Positions 47,601-58,275 of a stretch of DNA of 64,000 bases are shown in pieces. The DNA comes from Mytilus edulis (taxonomy: Eukaryota > Mollusca > Bivalvia > Mytilida > Mytilidae), in assembly GCF_963676685.1 (NCBI RefSeq), contig NC_092357.1:70274971-70338970 (forward strand), given 5' to 3'. The position numbers were made by a program, and so were the translations under genes. Numbering within the stretch: position 1 is the stretch's first letter; every line of letters starts with the position of its first letter. The notes beneath the pieces were generated by a model, which saw only the letters and a program-made list of their open reading frames with translations, was not told the origin of the DNA and made no database searches.

Positions 47601-50600
47601 AAGGGATATAGTTACGATACTATTAAAGATTACATATTTTGGCTTTAATATTGATTCACTTATAGGGTCTTTGCATTGGAACTAAACACATTTATTTAAA
47701 AAAAAAACAACAGTTGTTGGCATTACACGGGTTATGTTCTTCTCATATATTTTATGATAGTATGATACTCAACCCCTCACGGGAGGGATTGTGCCTGATA
47801 TTCACATGATGAAGACATAATCTTTCAATCAGTTTAATTGAGGTCTGGAGCTGGCATGTCAGTTAACTGCTAGTAGTATGTTGTTAGTTATGTATTATTG
47901 TCATTTTATTTATTTTCTTTTGTTACATCTTTTGACATCGGACTCAGACTTCTCTTGAACTGAATTTTAATGTGCGTATTGTTATGCGTTTACTTTTCTA
48001 CATTGGCTAGAGGTATAGGAGGAGGGTTGAGATCTCATAAACATGTTTAACCCCGCAGCAATTTTGCGCCTGTCCCAAGTCAGGAGCCTCGGGCCTTTGT
48101 TAGTCTTGTATGATTTTCTATTTTTGTTTCTTGTGTATGATTCGGAGTTAAGTATGACGTCCATTATCACTGTACTAGTATACATATTTTTGAGGGGCCA
48201 GCTGAAGGACACCTACGGGTGCGGGAATTCTCGTTACATTGAAGACCCATTGGTGGCCTTCGGCTGTTGTCTGCTCTATGATCGGATTGTTGTCGCTTTG
48301 ACACATTTCCTTTCTTAATTTTATTATGAATTTTGAACAGCGGTATTCTGCTGTTGCCTTTTTTTGGGTAGTGAAAAGATAGAAAAAAAACAACACGAAG
48401 ACATGTTTATTAAAAAATCTTATCATTTTACAGTTTCAGTAGATTGCAACTGTAAAAGTAGTACTTCCAAGTGTCATCCGGATACTGAGTATCAGGACAA
48501 CGCTGGAAATTGTTCAGGAAGTAATAGATGTTGCAAGCCCTGTTGTCGTAAGTTTTTGTATTAATCAAAACATAGCATACACCACGCGTTTCATCATTTA
48601 ATTCAGTGACATTTATCTCGCTAAACGTATTGTATACATAAAAATTTAACCATTGCATCAAGTATGATACGATAATAATCATCTCAAGACTGATAGATTT
48701 TTAAAATTAAAATCGAGAGTCGACGAGCGTTTTGAATAGTTAAATTTAATTGTCGAGATTGGATATATATCATATGGAACGAGGTTTTGTGATGGAATTA
48801 GTTTCTGTTTTGACTTTGAGACGATATGCAGATATCGTATACCTTCTTTTCAAATTACCTATTAACAGATATATTCTTTCTATGTAATGTCATCAGGCAT
48901 TGTCGCCACTTTTTCACGATGTCGTAATATATTTGCAGAGGAAAGCAAGAACATTGAAAGTCATAATCAAATGCTGAGCAATGAATAAATGAGATCAAAT
49001 GAACAACACGTCGTTAATTTATGTGGTACCCAACACTTTCACTAAAATTAATTCGGCTCGTTTAATTTTCATAAAATTTGCCTTTAACAAAAACACGAAA
49101 ATTATTTTTTTTTTGAACCAACCGTTTTGTCAGAAAAATTACACTGGCTATATAGCAGTTTGACAAACACCAATTTTGATCATTGAGAAGCTTAATATTC
49201 CTTTAACAACACAACGTAATTAAAACGTTTAGATGACTTTACAGAGTTATCTCCCTGTAGCGTTAGGTACCACCTTAATAATAATAATAAATGGATCAGT
49301 GAAAAGATGAATTGAAGAAGAATGAGACAAATATGGTCTCTCAGCTCTGAGGTCGTAATTTTGGTAATTACTGTCAGTTTTCTTGCCAAAGGTCGACGAT
49401 TCTTTCCATTAATAGTGCTCTTTCAATAATAACGACTTACTGTTTTAAAAAGCCTATAACATTGCTCCATCTGTACCCCCTTCCCCGACCACAAAAACTA
49501 CAATACTACTATATTTGGACGAGGGTAGAATTATTCCATATCATCCCTTACTTCAAAGGTACGATTATATATGATGTAATAATAAGGACAGAATTATTTA
49601 AGCCGATGGCTTCTTTGGTGAAGGCACAAACACATGAAATTAAATAATCACGCATACCAGAGGCTCTTTCGCTGATCTCACTGATTATAGTTCGATTAAT
49701 CAAAAACAATCAAACTTAAGTCCTACGAAGTCAGGTAGAACCATTAAAACCCTTCACTTGACCACATGAATATAACATAAAATTGAGAATGGAAATGGGG
49801 AATGAGACAGCAACCCTACCATAGAACAGTACACATTATGTTCCAAATGTATTATGGGAATGTTGTGAATGTAGAATCAGCTGTTGGTTGAATACTGATA
49901 AAACGAAGACGAAATCAACAGTTATAAAAAAAAAACACAAAAGCACACTGATAGTTTAAATAAAGCCTGGAATTATTTTTGTATTCCAATGTGTAATTTA
50001 TATTAACTATTAACAAATAAGAGTTAAAACGGGATGTTTTAAATTGGTTCGTTTTTGTCTATGAAACACATCATGGTCATGACCATTCGCGTATGGTCCA
50101 AATACTCACATGGTTCGGAAAGAATACATGTAGCATACCGTATAGCGCATTATTTTTGCGGTGTGTAATTTTTTTATTATTTTCGCGGATACAATAAAAT
50201 CGCCAAAAATAAATTCCTCTAGTGTACATTCAAATATATTCATAAAAGTTTTGAATCCACCAGAATAATAACTGCCAGAGTATTTCGTATTCCTTTTTCA
50301 TTGCGAATTTTTAAATTTTACACCTGCAAAGATTACCCGCTATAGGGTATAACACATTCTTTAAATTTTCTATAGTTAATACATGATAAGGGTATATTTT
50401 ATGTGTCGATGTTGTTTAAAATGTCATTTAGGTTCATTTTGTAGGTTTCGACAGTCGTTTGTCAAGATGTTGTTCAATGGCAAGGTTACCATATTGTTTT
50501 ACAGGTTTTAACAAGATGAAAAGTAATGTTTTATCTTTTGAAAACAGACATCTATGTTGATACAATAATTTTTCGAATAAACATGTACATTTTTTACCAT

Positions 50601-53040
50601 TACAGTTACATGTGGTGGAACTTTTAAAGGGCCAGAGGGAAGGTTTACATCACCTCATTATCCTTCAAAGTATTGTAATGGACAACTATGTACTTACACC
50701 ATAATAGTTGAGGAAGGATCTAAAGTAATGTTGAACTTTACTTTCTTCGAATTGGAATACGCTTTTGATATAGTTAAGGTATACACATATATTAAACAAT
50801 CAGAATACAATAAATATCATGCTATATTGATATTATTCTTGCATTCATACTTGTTTTGATAAAGCTAAATATTAGAAAATAGTAGCTTTATACATGTTTA
50901 ACTCGTGTAGGATGTAGTTTTTTGTGTGTTTTCTTGTATACAAATAGAGATGGAATTATCAAAATGTCATTTTCAAAGGTTAAAAATAGTTTATTAAGCC
51001 TAAAATCGTGATGCAAAATAGCAAGGTCGAAGGATAACAAGTGTACAAAACCTTGTACTGCATTTTACATATAACCATCACCAATCATTATAATGAAGCG
51101 GTTGGTTCAGAATTTGATTACGAAGATTCAGAAACTACTAAATATTACAAAATAGTAGTTTTGTCAATACATGTTTAATTCGGGTATGCAGTAGTATAAC
51201 AAATACCAATCATTACAATGAAGCGGTTGATCTCAGATAATTCAGAAAGTATTTATATTTTGATTTATATAGTGATACCCATTGTGATGGTGGACGTGTC
51301 GATGTGATATGAAATTCAAACATTTTTACATATTTAAAAACATATTTTTGAGTAGGTTTATGATGGCGAAATTATCACAGATACAGCAATGGGATATTTA
51401 CATGGTCGACTCTTTGAAGGATTAGAATTTACTTCGACTTCCAACAAAATGTTAATTGTCTTCGAGTCTGATAGTTCCGGTGCCCATCCTGGGTTCAGTG
51501 CAATTTACAAAACACTACAGTAAGTGACATTTACAGTAAATCATGACCCTCACCCTAAAAAATAGTGCAGTTTACTTAGACTTTGATAACAGTAAAACCT
51601 GTAAGTATCTATAGGCAACAGTAGTATACCGCTGTTCATAACTCATAAATCCATGGACAAAAAACAAAATCGGGGTAACAAACTAAAACCGAGAGAAACG
51701 TATTAAATATAAGAGGAGAACAACGATACAACACTAAAATGTAACACACACAGAAACGGGCCAAGCATCAGACAAAATCCCACGAGAATAACAAATATAA
51801 CATCAAAACCAAATACATGAATTTGGGATAGACAAGTACCGTGACACGTCTTATCGCAATGTGAATTTACACTCAGGTAGTGAGAGTCACAGCTTATGAA
51901 ATGATCGACATTTTCGTTCATTACAAATTAAAATAAAATTGATATATATATCAAGTTGAGAAGGTTTTTTTTTATCATGATACATGATTTCTACAAATAC
52001 AGCAATTCTTGCTAATTTTTTTTCGGAAAGCTGGCCGTTTAGATTATACCAAATCATATAAAGTCAAGATATAACTAAAATAGTCTCCTACGTTAACTCA
52101 AAGTCTTTTTCATATTATTTATCTATCTTACTACAGAATGTTATACAAACTGCCATAACATTTATGTTAGCGTTAAACGATTATCAGTTTCTGAATAAAG
52201 CAAAGGATAATATATTACTATGTTTGAAGAGTTGCTATCAAACATAACTGTTTCTAATACAATGTGTACAGAATAGTTGTTGAGGTTAATTAGATGTAGT
52301 AAACAATGTAAAATAGAATATAACTGTATGATGAAATTCACCATACAGTTGTAGTGCATTCAATTACTTAGCTTTTTGGCACAAAAGTTAGAAATTTTGG
52401 ACCTCAAAGCTCTTGACCTTCGTGTTTAAAAAAAAGCCTCTTTGGATTCGAGCGTCAGTGATAACTATTGTGTTGGCGACAATTGTGTCTGGTATGAAAG
52501 CAAAATGTAATCCTGGTATCGATGAATTTATATGCATATATAAGAAACAGCTCAAATAAATATGAAAAAGCAGTCTTGTGCTACAACATGTATACCTTTA
52601 CATGGAGTTACTTATCTTGTTTTTAATATACAATGGGGAACACAGTGTTCTTAAAATTGATTGTGTTTACTATTAAACAGTGCTAAAAATGACATGATAT
52701 TTGGACAATATGAACTAATTTTTGCTACTTTTTGCAACACTTTATAAGTACGATATAACATACTACGTTCGAAATTACAAACACGTATTTAAAAAGACAA
52801 CAATGATTGAAATGTATTATTAGACAACGGTGTGTAAAAATTGTGCAAAGTTATCAAAATGAAAAATTTGAAAGCTACACCGTCTAATTCACTACTCATT
52901 AGGCGTATTACATATGATTGTTTACGCAAATGTTATTTTGTTATGGAGTATCGATCGTTATCAAGAATTAATGTTATTTATTATTATCATTTATGAATAA
53001 TATTCATTTTAATTTCAATTCATGTTTATTTTGCAGATGA
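44566..53040 (+). CDS. Secreted protein: three defensin-like Cys modules plus CUB domain (7 exons)
   Basis: Joining 44566-44635, 45464-45583, 46644-46775, 48440-48547, 50606-50778, 51356-51519 and 53037-53040 gives one open frame of 256 codons plus stop. Every intron is GT-AG. Residues 1-20 are a signal peptide (MKFVLVLAIFIVCAAA). Three cysteine-rich modules follow (40, 44 and 36 residues), each one phase 1-1 exon and each ending in an NRCC motif. The spacing in module 1, C-x6-C-x3-C-x9-CC-x5-CC, resembles the beta-defensin domain of big defensins. The C-terminal half is a CUB domain (CGGTF, SPHYPSKY, FDIVKVYDG, FESDSSGAHPGFSAIY). The protein is inferred to be secreted. Binding of microbes or carbohydrates is plausible from both domain types but unproven. 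I do not recognise a named orthologue. Splice joins rest on consensus sites and frame only. Confidence 0.85.
45464..45583 (+). CDS. Exon 2: Cys module 1 (8 Cys)
   Basis: Acceptor ATATCTAG, donor ATTG|GTACGT. Encodes QCKAKGGMCKQTC then GSCCHNSNRCCQPPTC. Eight cysteines. It is the module closest to a canonical defensin-like pattern. Its 3' half has been copied into the 61-bp array that follows. Confidence 0.88.
45601..45845 (+). repeat. 61-bp tandem array derived from exon 2
   Basis: Four units start at 45601, 45662, 45723 and 45784 (exactly 61 bp apart). Each is a degraded copy of the exon 2 end plus its splice donor: ACAGGTTCATGCTGCAATAG, then a piece matching GATGTTGCCAGCCGCCTACA, then TATGGTATGTAA. 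Unit 1 still encodes CCNSDIRC; later units contain TGA or TAG. The parent segment is 45529-45600. Confidence 0.92.
46644..46775 (+). CDS. Exon 3: Cys module 2 (6 Cys)
   Basis: Acceptor TTCTAAG, donor ATTG|GTATGT. Encodes QCKAKNGESKPVC then GPFCNTNRCCEPPIC. Paralogous to exon 2 (CKAK-G, NRCC-PP-CIG) but lacks the second cysteine (Ser, AGT) and one of the CC pair before NRCC. Confidence 0.88.
46998..47292 (-). repeat. FamC fragment and inverted FamA fragment in intron 3
   Basis: 'atgagtgccaatgagacaac' at 47005-47035 is FamC (+). 47095-47292 is FamA on the minus strand ('aaccaggttcaacccacca' core through 'ctcctcttatatctaatatg'). Confidence 0.65.
47296..48335 (+). mobile_element. PLE-A 3' part inserted in intron 3
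   Basis: Begins within the RT frame (GYISQLVRFARVCN, equivalent to 41355) and follows 41355-42390 to its end, including 'gagatctcataaacatg' and 'aaggacacctacgggtgcgg'. The terminal 'cattctcaatttta' is worn ('ccttt cttaattttatt'). It is 5'-truncated, non-coding and in sense orientation to the host gene. Confidence 0.85.
48440..48547 (+). CDS. Exon 4: Cys module 3 (8 Cys)
   Basis: Encodes DCNCKSSTSKC then GNCSGSNRCCKPCC. Donor TGTC|GTAAGT. Two in-frame acceptors exist: TTTACAG at 48433 and TTTCAG at 48439. Using the upstream one adds two residues only. Cysteines 2-3 differ in spacing from modules 1 and 2. Confidence 0.85.
48548..50605 (+). other. Intron 4; no additional Cys exon seen
   Basis: 2058 bp. 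Contains a short PLE-A terminus at about 49778-49822 ('aaaattgagaatggaaatgg'). I searched all frames by eye for another NRCC-type module and found none. Confidence 0.6.
50606..50778 (+). CDS. Exon 5: CUB domain, first half
   Basis: Acceptor CCATTACAG, donor GTTAAG|GTATAC. Encodes CGGTFKGPEGRFTSPHYP, YCNGQLCTYTIIV and FFELEYAFDIVK. The first CUB disulfide pair is present, with one extra Cys nearby. Glu in FELE and Asp in FDIV fit the calcium site of cbCUB domains. Confidence 0.88.
51356..51519 (+). CDS. Exon 6: CUB domain, second half
   Basis: Acceptor GAGTAG, donor ACTACA|GTAAGT. Encodes VYDGEIITDTAMG ... FTSTSNKMLIVFESDSSG and HPGFSAIYKTL. No cysteines, so the second CUB disulfide is absent. 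The Asp of ESDSS completes the putative calcium site. Confidence 0.88.
51615..51885 (+). repeat. FamA fragment in intron 6
   Basis: 'ggcaacagtagtataccgctg' through 'gtcttatcgcaatgtgaatt'. The second half of the family (core and hammerhead-derived tail) is missing. Confidence 0.85.
52452..52495 (+). ncRNA. Hammerhead-derived motif, degraded
   Basis: GCGTCA ... TGGTAT at the canonical 44-nt distance, preceded by 'ttggattcga' and followed by 'taatcctggtatc', both RZ landmarks. The core reads GTGATAA and GACAATTG, so it is inactive. Confidence 0.6.
52880..53030 (+). repeat. Interspersed repeat at the end of intron 6
   Basis: Partner of 12183-12330 in the opposite orientation ('aattcactactcatt', 'gtatcgatc'). 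Confidence 0.6.
53037..53040 (+). CDS. Exon 7: final base of Gln codon and stop
   Basis: After acceptor TTTTGCAG, A completes CAA and TGA follows. Coding content is one base plus stop; the rest of the exon is 3' UTR. Confidence 0.75.
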
Positions 53041-53091
53041 TTTGCCTTCATGACATGCACAAAGTGGAAATACTATCAGAAAGGAGTTGAT

Positions 53092-53097
53092 AATAAA
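53092..53097 (+). terminator. Polyadenylation signal AATAAA
   Basis: Lies 52 bases after the stop codon in GATAATAAAAAATG. Position and sequence fit the 3' end of the seven-exon gene. Confidence 0.65.
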
Positions 53098-53696
53098 AAA
53101 TGTTACCTGCAACATACTTCGTTTTTTGTAATTCATAATCAATAGTTAAAACATTTGTTTAGAACAATCATCCCTACGTGTAAAACCATGATAGTAAAAA
53201 GACTCATAGTTGATGTTTTTAAGTCGTAAATCAATCTATTTAGTTTTCGATCATACGTCCAAACTGACAAATAAATCGAATATGTTTTATTAGCGCAAGA
53301 GCCGAAGGGAAACCGTATTTAAGGATCAAGTCTAACATTGGTTTATGTCAGTTGTAAACAAAGATCACAACCCACATCGTTTGATCAGTTTTGTTGTATA
53401 TCTGTGCTGTATGATTTCACAGTTTTTGCGGATTGATTCTAACCATTGTCATATCAACCAATTCAGACGTTCGATTGAGCACACTTTTCAATGTATTCCT
53501 TCTTCACTGTTTTGTTAGAAGAGTTTAACTTTTTTTTTAATCAAAAACTTATTTGTTACCTATATATCTGTCTCATTTATTCTTGAAAGAGTAATAACGG
53601 GGAAATAATTTTACAATAGTTCAAATTCATGTATAACGTTAAGTTTTGCATACACTATATAATTAGTTATCAAAAGTACCAGGATTATAATTAAGT

Positions 53697-53740
53697 ACGC
53701 CAAACGCGCGTTTCGTCTGCATCAGACTCATCAGTGACGC
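53697..53740 (-). ncRNA. Hammerhead ribozyme, type I, core intact, GUU cleavage triplet
   Basis: Minus strand: helix I GCGTCA/TGGCGT, CTGATGA, helix II GTCT-GATGC-AGAC, GAAA, helix III around CGCGCG, triplet GTT. All invariant core positions are present. GUU fits the NUH rule but normally cleaves more slowly than GUC. Helix I is open to the element, as in type I. Confidence 0.88.
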
Positions 53741-54051
53741 TTATATCAAAAAAGTTATAAAGCCATACAAGTACAAAGTTAAAGAGCATTGAGAATTCAA
53801 AATTCGAAAAAGTTTTGCCAAATACGGCTAAGGTAATCTTTTCCTGGAACAAGAAAATCCTTAGTTTTTCGAAAAATTCAAAGTTTTGTTAACAGGAAAT
53901 TTGTAAAAGTGACCACATAATTGACATTCATGTCAACACCGAAGTGCTGACTACTGGGCTGGTGATACCATCGGGGACGAAACGTCCACCAGCAGTTGCA
54001 TCGACCCAGTGGTGTAAATAGTTATCAAAAGTACCAGGATTATAATTTAGT

Positions 54052-54095
54052 ATGCCAGACGCGCGCTTCGTCTACATAAGACTCATTAGTGACGC
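54052..54095 (-). ncRNA. Hammerhead ribozyme motif, core mutated
   Basis: Exactly 355 bp from the previous motif. CTAATGA replaces CTGATGA (G5 lost) and GAAG replaces GAAA. Helices I and II and the GUC triplet remain. Expected inactive. Confidence 0.85.
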
Positions 54096-54664
54096 TTATA
54101 TCAAAAAAGTTATAAAGCGAAACAAGTCCAAAGTTGAATAGCACTGAGGATCCAAAATTCCAAAAGGTGGTGCCAATTACGGCTAAGGTAATATATTCCC
54201 GGAACAAGAAAATCCTTAGTTTTTCGAAAAATTCAAAGTTTTGTAAACAGGAAACTTATAAAAATGACCACATAATTGATGTTCATGTCAACACCGAAGT
54301 GCTGACTAAAACTATTATAATTTCAATTTCCTCATATCTTAAATATTCAGAAATAATGAATCAACAAACGAGATGAGATTACTTTATGCTCATCTTAGTC
54401 GGGACACACAATCGTACAACTATGTCCGTCCGTGCTTCTGTCTGTCTTTCAGCAAAACAGTGATGAATCAAAAGTAAGAAAAATGCGCTCAAGCGTGACG
54501 CGAACAAAAAATTACACCTATTGTCAAATATAAAGAGAGTCAAATGTTTTTCGTAAGAGTTTGTTGTTTCTCGTTTTGTATAAAGATAAGACCTTTCTTT
54601 TTTAAAAGGTTTAACATTGGTCATGTTAGGGGCCCTTTAATATGTATCGCAGATAAATTCATTA

Positions 54665-54800
54665 TAGATATCAGAATCAAAATTTTATATATACGCCAGA
54701 CGCGCGTTTTGTCTACAAAAGACTCATCAGTGACGCTCGAATCAAATAAATGTGAAAAGGGCCATACTTTGACCTTCAATGGTTTACTTTTTACAAATTG
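54665..54800 (-). repeat. RZ fragment
   Basis: Contains the motif at 54693-54736 with 'gatatcagaatcaaaatttt' beyond it. FamC-like sequence follows ('gttggcactcataccacat'). Confidence 0.75.
54693..54736 (-). ncRNA. Hammerhead ribozyme motif, G12 mutated
   Basis: Minus strand: GCGTCA, CTGATGA, GTCT-TTTGT-AGAC, AAAA, CGCGCGTC, TGGCGT. The only core change is GAAA to AAAA (G12), which should abolish catalysis. Confidence 0.85.
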
Positions 54801-55019
54801 TGACTTGCATGGCTAGTTGTCTTGTTGGCACTCATACCACATTATCTTATATCTTAATTATCTATAAGTTAGCCGGTGTCATTTTAGATTTTACTTTTTC
54901 TTATAATAAAACACACATGCAACTACGCATCCCATATTCCATGATAGGACCCGCCACCATTAGTGTGTCGGCAGTTAAGCTTGGGATGGTCATTTTAAGA
55001 TGCATTATTTGAATATAAT

Positions 55020-55700
55020 CAAATTTGAAAATTATTCATATATATTGATATTGATATATTTATATTTTAATTCGTCTTCAATAGATCTAGTTATTTTCAC
55101 AGATCTGCCATCATCAGGTGTCCAACTGTCAATTTGATGTTAAAGTGTTTTACTTTTATCTGCTAACCATATCTCCAACACTTTTATGTTTGCTTTACGC
55201 AACTTTTGGTGCTGTATTGAATATTTGTACACAATCTTCGTCAAACTGTAATCAATGCCAGTGTTTCATTATACGTTTCTATATTTTTCGTATATTTATA
55301 TGGATTAATTTTAGTTATTAAAACTAACGGAATAGTTTTTTTTTTTTTTCTTTTTTTCTTTTTCTAAATCGATCGATTACCCACCTTACCCGATATACAC
55401 TCACGCATAAGTAGCATTGAAACGGTCTGCAACATTAACTGAATTTCAAAGAACAAGGCCATGCAATGACTTGGCTGATCGAGGTTGTGAATCTAACCAT
55501 TAATTAAATTTCGTCAAATCAAAACATAAAAGCACGCGAAAGTAATGTGTTTCTATACCTAATGTGTATATAGTCATTTATAATTTTAAAACAACTCTGA
55601 AGGATAAGTACTTCTTTACATAACAGTTGCCCCTGATAAAACAAGCGTACCCACTTGTATGTTTATCCATCTGATGAGTTAAGCCTTTGCTAACTGATTT
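55020..55700. other. No gene recognised
   Basis: AT-rich with a T-run at 55340-55365. The frame 55118-55321 has hydrophobic character but no recognisable domain or signal of splicing. Confidence 0.5.
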
Positions 55701-55729
55701 TGATAGTTCGTTCTTATATTGTACTGTTA

Positions 55730-56085
55730 TACCACTGTTCCAGGTAAGGGGAGGGTTGGGATCCCGCTAACATGTTTAACCCCGCAACATTATTTATGTA
55801 TGTGCCTGTCTCAAGTCAGGAGCCTGTAATTCAGGGGTTTTCGTTTGTTTATGTGTTACATATTTAATTTTCGTTAATTTTTTTTACATAAATAAGGCCG
55901 TTAGTTTTCTCGTTTGAATTGGTTACATTGTCTTATCGGGGCCTATTATAGCTGACTATGCGGTATGGGCTTTGCTCATTGTTTAAGGCCGTACGGTGAC
56001 CTATAATTGTTAATGTCTGTGTCATTTTGGTCTTTTGTGGATAGTTGTCTCATTGGCAATCGTACCACATCTCCTTTTTGATATG
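55730..56085 (-). repeat. Shared-core segment followed by FamC
   Basis: 'gggatcccgctaacatg', 'aaccccgcaacattattta' and CCTGTCTCAAGTCAGG (55805-55820) carry the core. FamC follows from 'gctgactatgcggtatg' to 'ggcaatcgtaccacatctc'. The same order, core next to FamC, occurs at 25576-25905, so the two may form one longer element. Confidence 0.8.
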
Positions 56086-56089
56086 TATT

Positions 56090-57780
56090 GTAAACGAGGT
56101 CACATGATACACGTATTTTCTACATTTTTTTTTCTACAAGACGATTTATTCATTGTTTAAGGAATGATAACACATTTTACAAAAATATGGCTTATAAGAC
56201 GACACAAGTTGTCTTTCTTGTACATAACACTGTTCCAGATAAAAGACGGTTAAGACGTAAGCATTTATAATTAAGAGGTGGGGCAGGAAACAATTGCTGG
56301 ATGAATACAATCAATAGATGATTATAAAGATCGCATTTTAAGATTAATAAATTACGGAACCTGTTAGCTGTGCCCGAAATATTGTTTTTCGGACACATTA
56401 AATTTATATTTTTTCATACATAATTATGAAATTTGATAATATTCAAAATCATGGGCTCGCAAAATATTACTGGAAATATTATCTAATCTCAAATGGATTT
56501 TCATAAAGCAGTCGAATTTAGCCAATTCTATAATATTATGGAGTTCGCTAAGTGTCCCGACTGTTTTTATTTTCTGGTTTTGGTAATTACAGGGAGAGTT
56601 CAAACACAAACTTTCCTGTCTGAAGCGTTAGGTAAACGTTTATTTCGAACACTTTTTCGTTCCGACGGAAGGCGTATCTGAAAGCAATGTGTTTTACGGC
56701 AACAATATTATGAGATCTGATAATGATACATTAGGGAGATCAATAAAGTGGGTGTGTATAGTTGTTGCTATTCTTGAAAATTTAAACGTTTGTTTTAAAC
56801 GTCTAATTTGCGATTTTTTTCAAATAGTGAACCAGCTTCGAAAATTTCACTATGACATGCAATGATCTGATGAAAGACAACTCTTCTAAAAAACGAACGA
56901 GAAAAAAACATCCAAATAACTCACAACTTTTTTGGAAGGCCGGTGACATATCCTTTTTTTCTATTTACACAAAATACTTTCCATCTTGAAATCTTTATGA
57001 GGAAAACACTGGTAAATAATTTATAATACTGGAAACGTTTTTCATTCTTACGCTATGTTGTTTTTGCGGGGGTAAAATACATTATATCTATTAAAATCAA
57101 ATCGATCCAAATATAAAACTAATAAATCATTAACTGATAAATACAGATATCTAGTGTTTAACGAGAAACACGAATTATCCTGGTAGGTTTGATTTAAGGT
57201 TTTTTAAACTTTCAATAACAAGCATATATCATGTATATAATAAGGAAACATCTGAGGTTGATACATGGACAAAACCAAATCGGCGACGAATTTTTTGTCG
57301 TCAAATTTTGATCCTAAAATCATGAAATACCTTCACACAAAAGACAAATCACAGTTCTATTAAAATTACAGATTTGCCATTGCATAACTGTGTCCCATAT
57401 TTGTACGTCGACAAATAAAACTAAACAAAATTTACGACAAGAATGTCTGTGTACCTGTGCACGGGTCTACTTTAAACTGTAATTGGGTCATCTATAGTAA
57501 AGGTTGTAAATTGAATTGATGTTATGAATGAATGACAGTTACATGTACTTTAAACCGTAATTGGTATGCCTATAGTATATTATTGTTATTAATGAATGAA
57601 AGTTACAGGTGCTTTTTTGAGAACGAACAATGCATATTAGATACATTAACATTAATTATATGGTTTCGGTCAGGCAGACCGAACAGAGAGAATTCTCTCT
57701 TTTTGTATTATTTTGTTTTTTTGATATGTTTTTCTGTATTTTTCCACTTAAGAATATGCTTTTCAACTTCGTGCTTGTTT
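56090..57780. other. No gene recognised
   Basis: AT-rich. Frames to 90 codons (57532-57804) without domain support. Confidence 0.5.
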
Positions 57781-57804
57781 GGCTTTATAAATATTTTGAT
57801 ATGA

Positions 57805-57848
57805 GCGTCACCGATGAGTATTGTGTAGACGAAACGTGCGTCTGGCGT
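57805..57848 (+). ncRNA. Hammerhead ribozyme motif, U4 mutated
   Basis: GCGTCA, CCGATGA, GTAT-TGTGT-AGAC, GAAA, CGTGCGTC, TGGCGT. U4 is C, and helix II has one mismatch. Expected weak or inactive. Confidence 0.82.
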
Positions 57849-57913
57849 ACTAAATTATAAACCTGGTACCTTTGATAACTATTTACACCACTGGGTCGAT
57901 GCCGCTGCTGGTA

Positions 57914-58105
57914 GATAAATAAAGGCAACAGTAGTATACCGATGTTCAAACTCATAAATCCATGGACAAAAAACAAAATCGGGGTAACAAACTAAAACTG
58001 AGGGAAACGCATTAAATATAAGAGGAAAACAACGGCACAACACTACAATGTAACACACACAGAAACGGACCAAGCAACAGACAAAATCCCACGAGAATAA
58101 CAAAT
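57914..58105 (+). repeat. FamA fragment nested in RZ
   Basis: 'ggcaacagtagtataccgatg' through 'caaaatcccacgagaataac'. No target duplication is visible; about five RZ bases are missing at the junction. Confidence 0.85.
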
Positions 58106-58275
58106 ATTTCGTCCCCGAGGGTATCACCAGCCCAGTAGTCAACATTTCGATGTTGACATGAATATCAATAATGGGGTCATTTCTATAAAATTCCTGTTTT
58201 ACACTTTTTTGAATTTTGGATCCTAAATGCTGTTCAACTTCGTACTTGTTTGGCTTTATAAATATTTTGATATGA

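Larger units (their letters stand above)
53665..54330 (-). mobile_element. RZ retrozyme dimer, 355-bp period
   Basis: AGTTATCAAAAGTACCAGGA starts at 53665 and again at 54020, a 355-bp period. Unit 1 is complete and carries the hammerhead at 53697-53740. Unit 2 carries it at 54052-54095 and is truncated at about 54325. On the minus strand the unit runs hammerhead, 'cctggtac', 'gtttcgtccccgatgg'-like, 'gttgacatgaa', 'ttcgaaaaactaagg', 'tttataacttttttg', next hammerhead. No open frame. The arrangement matches tandem retrozymes, whose RNA would be cut into unit-length pieces. Confidence 0.85.

Noticed and set aside
55665-55700. CTGATGAG string as a hammerhead
   Set aside because: No GAAA box, no helix II complement and no helix I partner within 60 bases.
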